16,778 nucleotides of DNA, taken from positions 1 through 16,778 of the forward strand of contig DASTMZ010000083.1 of assembly GCA_035713725.1 (NCBI GenBank). The letters run 5' to 3'. Shown here piece after piece: positions 14,208-16,778 of this stretch. Source of the DNA: DASQPR01 sp035713725 (GTDB taxonomy: Bacteria; Actinomycetota; Actinomycetes; Mycobacteriales; Micromonosporaceae). The stretch's first letter is position 1. Every line of letters begins with the position of its first letter. The notes beneath the pieces are model-generated. The model did not search any database, was not told the origin of the DNA, and saw only the letters and a list, made by a program, of their open reading frames with translations. A program made the translations under genes and the position numbers.

Positions 14208-15239
14208 CTACCGGATGTTCGCCTCCGCGATCAGCTCGGTCGCGAGATCGTCGCCCGACACATCCATGCCGCGCGACGTGAACCATCTCGCCACATTGCT
14301 CGCATCGCGCCGCAGGAAGTCGGGCCCCTGCGGATTCGATACGACGTCGACGATCTGCGGCAGGTCGATGAGCACCAGCCGGCCGTTGTGCACGAGGATG
14401 TTGTAGGCCGACAGGTCGCCGTGTGCGAAGCCGGCGCGAGCCATGAGTCCGACTGCCGCGACGAGTTGATCCCACAGGTTCGACAGCTCATCGCGCTCCG
14501 GACGCAACTGTGCGAGCCGGGGCGCCGCCTGTCTCTCGTTGGCTTCGCCGATGAACTCGAGCATGAGTTCGGTGCCGAGAATCTGCACCGGATACGGCAC
14601 CGGGACGCCGAGCTCGTACATGCGATAGAGCGCACCGAATTCCGCGTTCGCCCACTGCGAGGCAATCATCTGCATACCGGTGGTGGTGCGCTTTGCCATC
14701 GCGCGGTTGTCGCGAGACTCACGCACGCGGCGACCTTCGAGATAACCCGCGTCGCGGTGGAACAGCCGATGTTGCGACGCGCGGTAGCGCTTCGCCGCGA
14801 GCACGCAGAATCGACTGGTACGCGGGACGCCGCGCTCGACGAGGAACACGTCGGCTTCCTTGCCCGTCTTGAGGATGCCGAGCTCTCTGTCGGCCGCGGC
14901 CAGTTCGGTCACGAGCCAATCCGGGTACGGCTTCGGACCGCGCTGTCCAGCGGTCGGCGTGTCCCAGGTCGACCAGCGATCGGCGCCGCCCATTTCGGCG
15001 ACTTCCCAGGCCTCAAACTCGGGAGCGTCGTCGGCTTCACGGGTGGTGCGCTTGTGAAATATCGGGTCGTCGTCATCGAAACGACGGCGCTTGGTTACGC
15101 GCGAATCCCCAGATTCAAAGCGTCCGGAGTCATGCCCTCCGGGGTCATAGTCACGCAAGGTGAAAGTCCTTCGATCGAACGGATGGAATGGCGGATGCAG
15201 GGCACGACAAAGGCGGCCACGATTCACCCCTCCCTCCAC
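14208..15239 (-). CDS. RIO1-type serine/threonine protein kinase
   Basis: The product (up to 343 residues) is a bacterial RIO kinase. It shows the nucleotide-binding loop LGILKTGKEADVFLV, the ATP-binding lysine Lys150 in AAKRYRASQHRLF, the RIO blocks SQWANAEFGALYRMYELGVP and GTELMLEFIGE, the catalytic loop HGDLSAYNILV (Asp275, Asn280) and the metal-binding LIDLPQ (Asp292). The activation and substrate-binding lobes of ordinary eukaryote-like kinases are missing, as expected for RIO. The targets of bacterial RIO kinases are poorly known. The start is uncertain. GTG 15239 gives the longest product but has no clear ribosome site, and its first 27 residues look atypical. TTG 15158 has GAAGGA 8 bp upstream and gives 316 residues. 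The gene is convergent with tetR. Confidence 0.93.
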   Translation of the reverse strand: MEGGVNRGRLCRALHPPFHPFDRRTFTLRDYDPGGHDSGRFESGDSRVTKRRRFDDDDPIFHKRTTREADDAPEFEAWEVAEMGGADRWSTWDTPTAGQRGPKPYPDWLVTELAAADRELGILKTGKEADVFLVERGVPRTSRFCVLAAKRYRASQHRLFHRDAGYLEGRRVRESRDNRAMAKRTTTGMQMIASQWANAEFGALYRMYELGVPVPYPVQILGTELMLEFIGEANERQAAPRLAQLRPERDELSNLWDQLVAAVGLMARAGFAHGDLSAYNILVHNGRLVLIDLPQIVDVVSNPQGPDFLRRDASNVARWFTSRGMDVSGDDLATELIAEANIR

Positions 15240-15363
15240 TCGACCGGATCACCGGTGCGGACCAGACAACGTGCGGCGGACGGTCGGCTTACTGATCTCA
15301 CCGAACACTCGGCACGCCCGGGAAGCATAGCCAGCGGGCGGCTCGCCGTGTCAAACGATTTTC

Positions 15364-15392
15364 GCGGTCAACCGAACTTGGCGGTCAACCGA
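15364..15392. repeat. 12-bp direct repeat at the HAD gene 3' end
   Basis: GCGGTCAACCGA occurs at 15364-15375 and 15381-15392 with a 17-bp period. One copy contains the stop codon of the HAD hydrolase gene and the other lies just beyond it. It looks like a small local duplication. Confidence 0.7.
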
Positions 15393-16122
15393 CTCGCGCG
15401 TAGGCGCCGGTGAACGTCTCGCGCGGCATGTAGCGCTCGCGTACCAGCGGTCGATACTGCCGCGGGTCGCGCGTACCCGTGTGGTACATGACCGCGGCGA
15501 GCGCGGCGATCGGGTTGTCGGCGGTGACCGTCGGCGCGTAGTGGCGCTCCGTCCACTTCCGCCCACGGTGCAACCAGACGCTGCGGATGCCGAGCGCCTT
15601 CGCGCCGGCGATGTCCGAGGCCGGGCTGTCACCGATCATCCACGCGCCGCGCACCGGCATGCGCGCACGGTCGGCCGCCACTTCGAAGATCCGGGGGTCC
15701 GGTTTGCGAATGCCGACCTCCTCGGAGATGACCCAGTCGGCGAGATAGCGGTCCAGCCCGGTCATGCGGATCTTCGCCTCTTGCTGACGCATCCCGCCGT
15801 TGCACACCACGACCGGCACCCATCCGGCTTGGCCGGCGATCTTCACCGCGCAGGCAACCATCGGATCCAGCCGGCTGTAGCCCACCACGCCGTCGTGCAA
15901 CGCGTCGATCAGATCGAGGGTGGAAATCGACAGGCCGTATCGGTCGCGGATCGCCTCGGCGACCTCCCAGCGCGACGCGTGTCCGTCGTCGTCGACCTTC
16001 AGGAGCCACTCAAGATCGTCCGCGGGCGCCCCGATCCGGTACAGCACCTCGCGAGCGACGGCGCGGAACGACGCGGCGCGGTCGATCAGGGTGTTGTCGA
16101 GGTCAAGGAGCAACAACGGCAC
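15385..16122 (-). CDS. HAD superfamily hydrolase
   Basis: The 245-residue product has the HAD phosphatase motifs: motif I LLDLDNTLID (nucleophile Asp7, acid/base Asp9), motif III lysine Lys140 in GIRKPDPRIF, and motif IV MIGDSPASDIAGAKALGI (Asp165, Asp170). The helical cap between motifs I and II (residues about 16-90) is of the C1 type found in phosphoglycolate phosphatase-like and related small-molecule phosphatases. Motif II, normally ending in Thr or Ser before Asn-Gly, reads VVVCNGG, with Cys107 at the position of the hydroxyl residue. The substrate cannot be inferred. The GTG start at 16122 has no ribosome site; a TAATGT box ends 6 bp before it, so the mRNA is probably leaderless. The carbon-nitrogen hydrolase lies 141 bp upstream in the same direction, and the kinase 145 bp downstream. 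Confidence 0.92.
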   Translation of the reverse strand: MPLLLLDLDNTLIDRAASFRAVAREVLYRIGAPADDLEWLLKVDDDGHASRWEVAEAIRDRYGLSISTLDLIDALHDGVVGYSRLDPMVACAVKIAGQAGWVPVVVCNGGMRQQEAKIRMTGLDRYLADWVISEEVGIRKPDPRIFEVAADRARMPVRGAWMIGDSPASDIAGAKALGIRSVWLHRGRKWTERHYAPTVTADNPIAALAAVMYHTGTRDPRQYRPLVRERYMPRETFTGAYARVG

Positions 16123-16128
16123 GCGCGC

Positions 16129-16134
16129 ACATTA
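16129..16134 (-). promoter_or_regulatory. -10 box of the HAD hydrolase gene, leaderless arrangement
   Basis: TAATGT on the minus strand is followed by 6 bp and the GTG start at 16122, with no Shine-Dalgarno sequence. No good -35 is seen. A possible hairpin (TTGTCG 16194-16199 with CGACAA 16211-16216) lies upstream in the same gap. Confidence 0.55.
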
Positions 16135-16263
16135 CGCGACACACCGCGCTGCACACCAGTCCCAGGGTGACCCGTTGATCACGCAGACGCGCATTGTCGC
16201 CGAACATCCCCGACAACCGGCGCGAATTGGGCGGCGTGTCACAAGAATTGGCACAACTGACGG

Positions 16264-16778
16264 TCACGCAATCGTGATCGACACGCGATTGCTGAGGTCG
16301 ATGCGGCAGTCGGCGAGCATCTCGTGTTCGGCGCGCATGCGTAGGACTTCGGCCGGATCGAGGTCGCCGATGACGATGCGCTCGCCGTCGTCTGGCGCCT
16401 TGCGCATGGCGCGGCCCTCGGGATCGTAGATTGCCGATCCGCCGTTGAAACGCCACGGTTGCGCGCCGCCGACGGCGTTTGCGAACACCACGTACATCGA
16501 GTTGTTTAGTGCCCGTGCCGCGTAGTAGATGTCGCGACGATGTTCCGAACCGAGCAGATAAGCGCTCGGCACCAGATACGCCTCAGCGCCACCTAACGCG
16601 GCCGCGCGACCGTGCTCGGGAAAACAGCCGTCGTGACAGATGCCGATGGCGAAGCGCCAGCCGTCCACGGCAACGGTGACGCCAACGTCGCCCCGGACGA
16701 ACAGCGCCTTCTCGTCCGGCCCGCAGAGTTGCTGCTTGTCGTACGCCACCGTGGTCGTACCGGCGCGGTCGACCAGCA
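16264..16778 (-). CDS. carbon-nitrogen hydrolase (nitrilase superfamily), 5' end outside the window
   Basis: The frame stays open to the window edge, so the N-terminal part, including the catalytic Glu, is missing; about 171 residues are visible. The nitrilase-fold lysine lies in VAYDKQQLCGPDEK (codon 16735-16737). The nucleophilic cysteine lies in AIGICHDGCFPEHGR (codon 16636-16638), inside the usual Cys-x-Asp-x-x-Phe-Pro-Glu pattern. Conserved strands YLVPSAYLLG, RALNNSMYVVFANAVGG and FNGGSAIYDPEGR follow, then a typical domain end. Such enzymes hydrolyse amides or nitriles (ureido acids, omega-amides, aliphatic amides); the visible part does not decide the substrate. A GTG at 16749 is in frame but falls inside the conserved fold and is not the true start. 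Confidence 0.92.
   Translation of the reverse strand, partial: LVDRAGTTTVAYDKQQLCGPDEKALFVRGDVGVTVAVDGWRFAIGICHDGCFPEHGRAAALGGAEAYLVPSAYLLGSEHRRDIYYAARALNNSMYVVFANAVGGAQPWRFNGGSAIYDPEGRAMRKAPDDGERIVIGDLDPAEVLRMRAEHEMLADCRIDLSNRVSITIA

Noticed and set aside
15364..15392. Direct repeat considered as an att site or start of a CRISPR array
   Set aside because: Only two 12-bp copies with a 5-bp gap, no integrase, no cas genes and no spacer-length intervals.

Overview
The window is high-GC chromosomal DNA with GTG and ATG starts, little intergenic space and actinobacterial gene families: an aconitase of about 917 residues, a bacterial RIO1 kinase, a LemA/DUF2207 pair, and at least two genes whose start codon lies directly behind a -10 box, as in leaderless mRNAs. 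This fits an actinomycete (Actinomycetota). The order cannot be fixed from the sequence; Propionibacteriales or Micromonosporales are guesses. No tRNA, rRNA, insertion sequence, phage gene, CRISPR array or defence island was seen.

Left third (1-4492): the 3' part of a probable PQQ-like beta-propeller gene (+) converges on and overlaps an asparagine-synthase-like gene (-). That gene is divergent from an M24 Xaa-Pro aminopeptidase (+). The asparagine-synthase homologue has an intact synthetase half, but its N-terminal glutaminase half has lost the nucleophilic Cys (now Ser), the oxyanion Asn (now Asp) and the glutamine-binding Glu (now Thr). This is the most interesting single observation in the window.

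Middle (4493-11281, + strand): a gap of about 250 bp with two hairpins and possible tiny minus-strand ORFs, then lemA, a DUF2207-like multi-pass membrane protein with a long extra C-terminal part, and a TPMT-like SAM methyltransferase. A large palindrome follows, then a long acnA leader with three 12-bp direct repeats carrying mini-ORFs, and acnA itself, the TCA-cycle aconitase.

Right third (11282-16778): a Cys/His-rich protein of unknown function lies 24 bp downstream of an FAD-dependent oxidoreductase (both -). The oxidoreductase is divergent from a TetR regulator (+) across a 73-bp region with a clear inverted-repeat operator that probably controls both. The minus strand then carries a RIO1-type kinase, a HAD-family hydrolase with a leaderless-type promoter, and a carbon-nitrogen hydrolase that runs off the window end.

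Most of the window is housekeeping or ordinary accessory metabolism. No multi-gene novel system could be recognised. The items worth follow-up are the altered asparagine synthase, the acnA leader, the TetR/oxidoreductase switch, the unknown zinc-binding-like protein, and the LemA partner protein.
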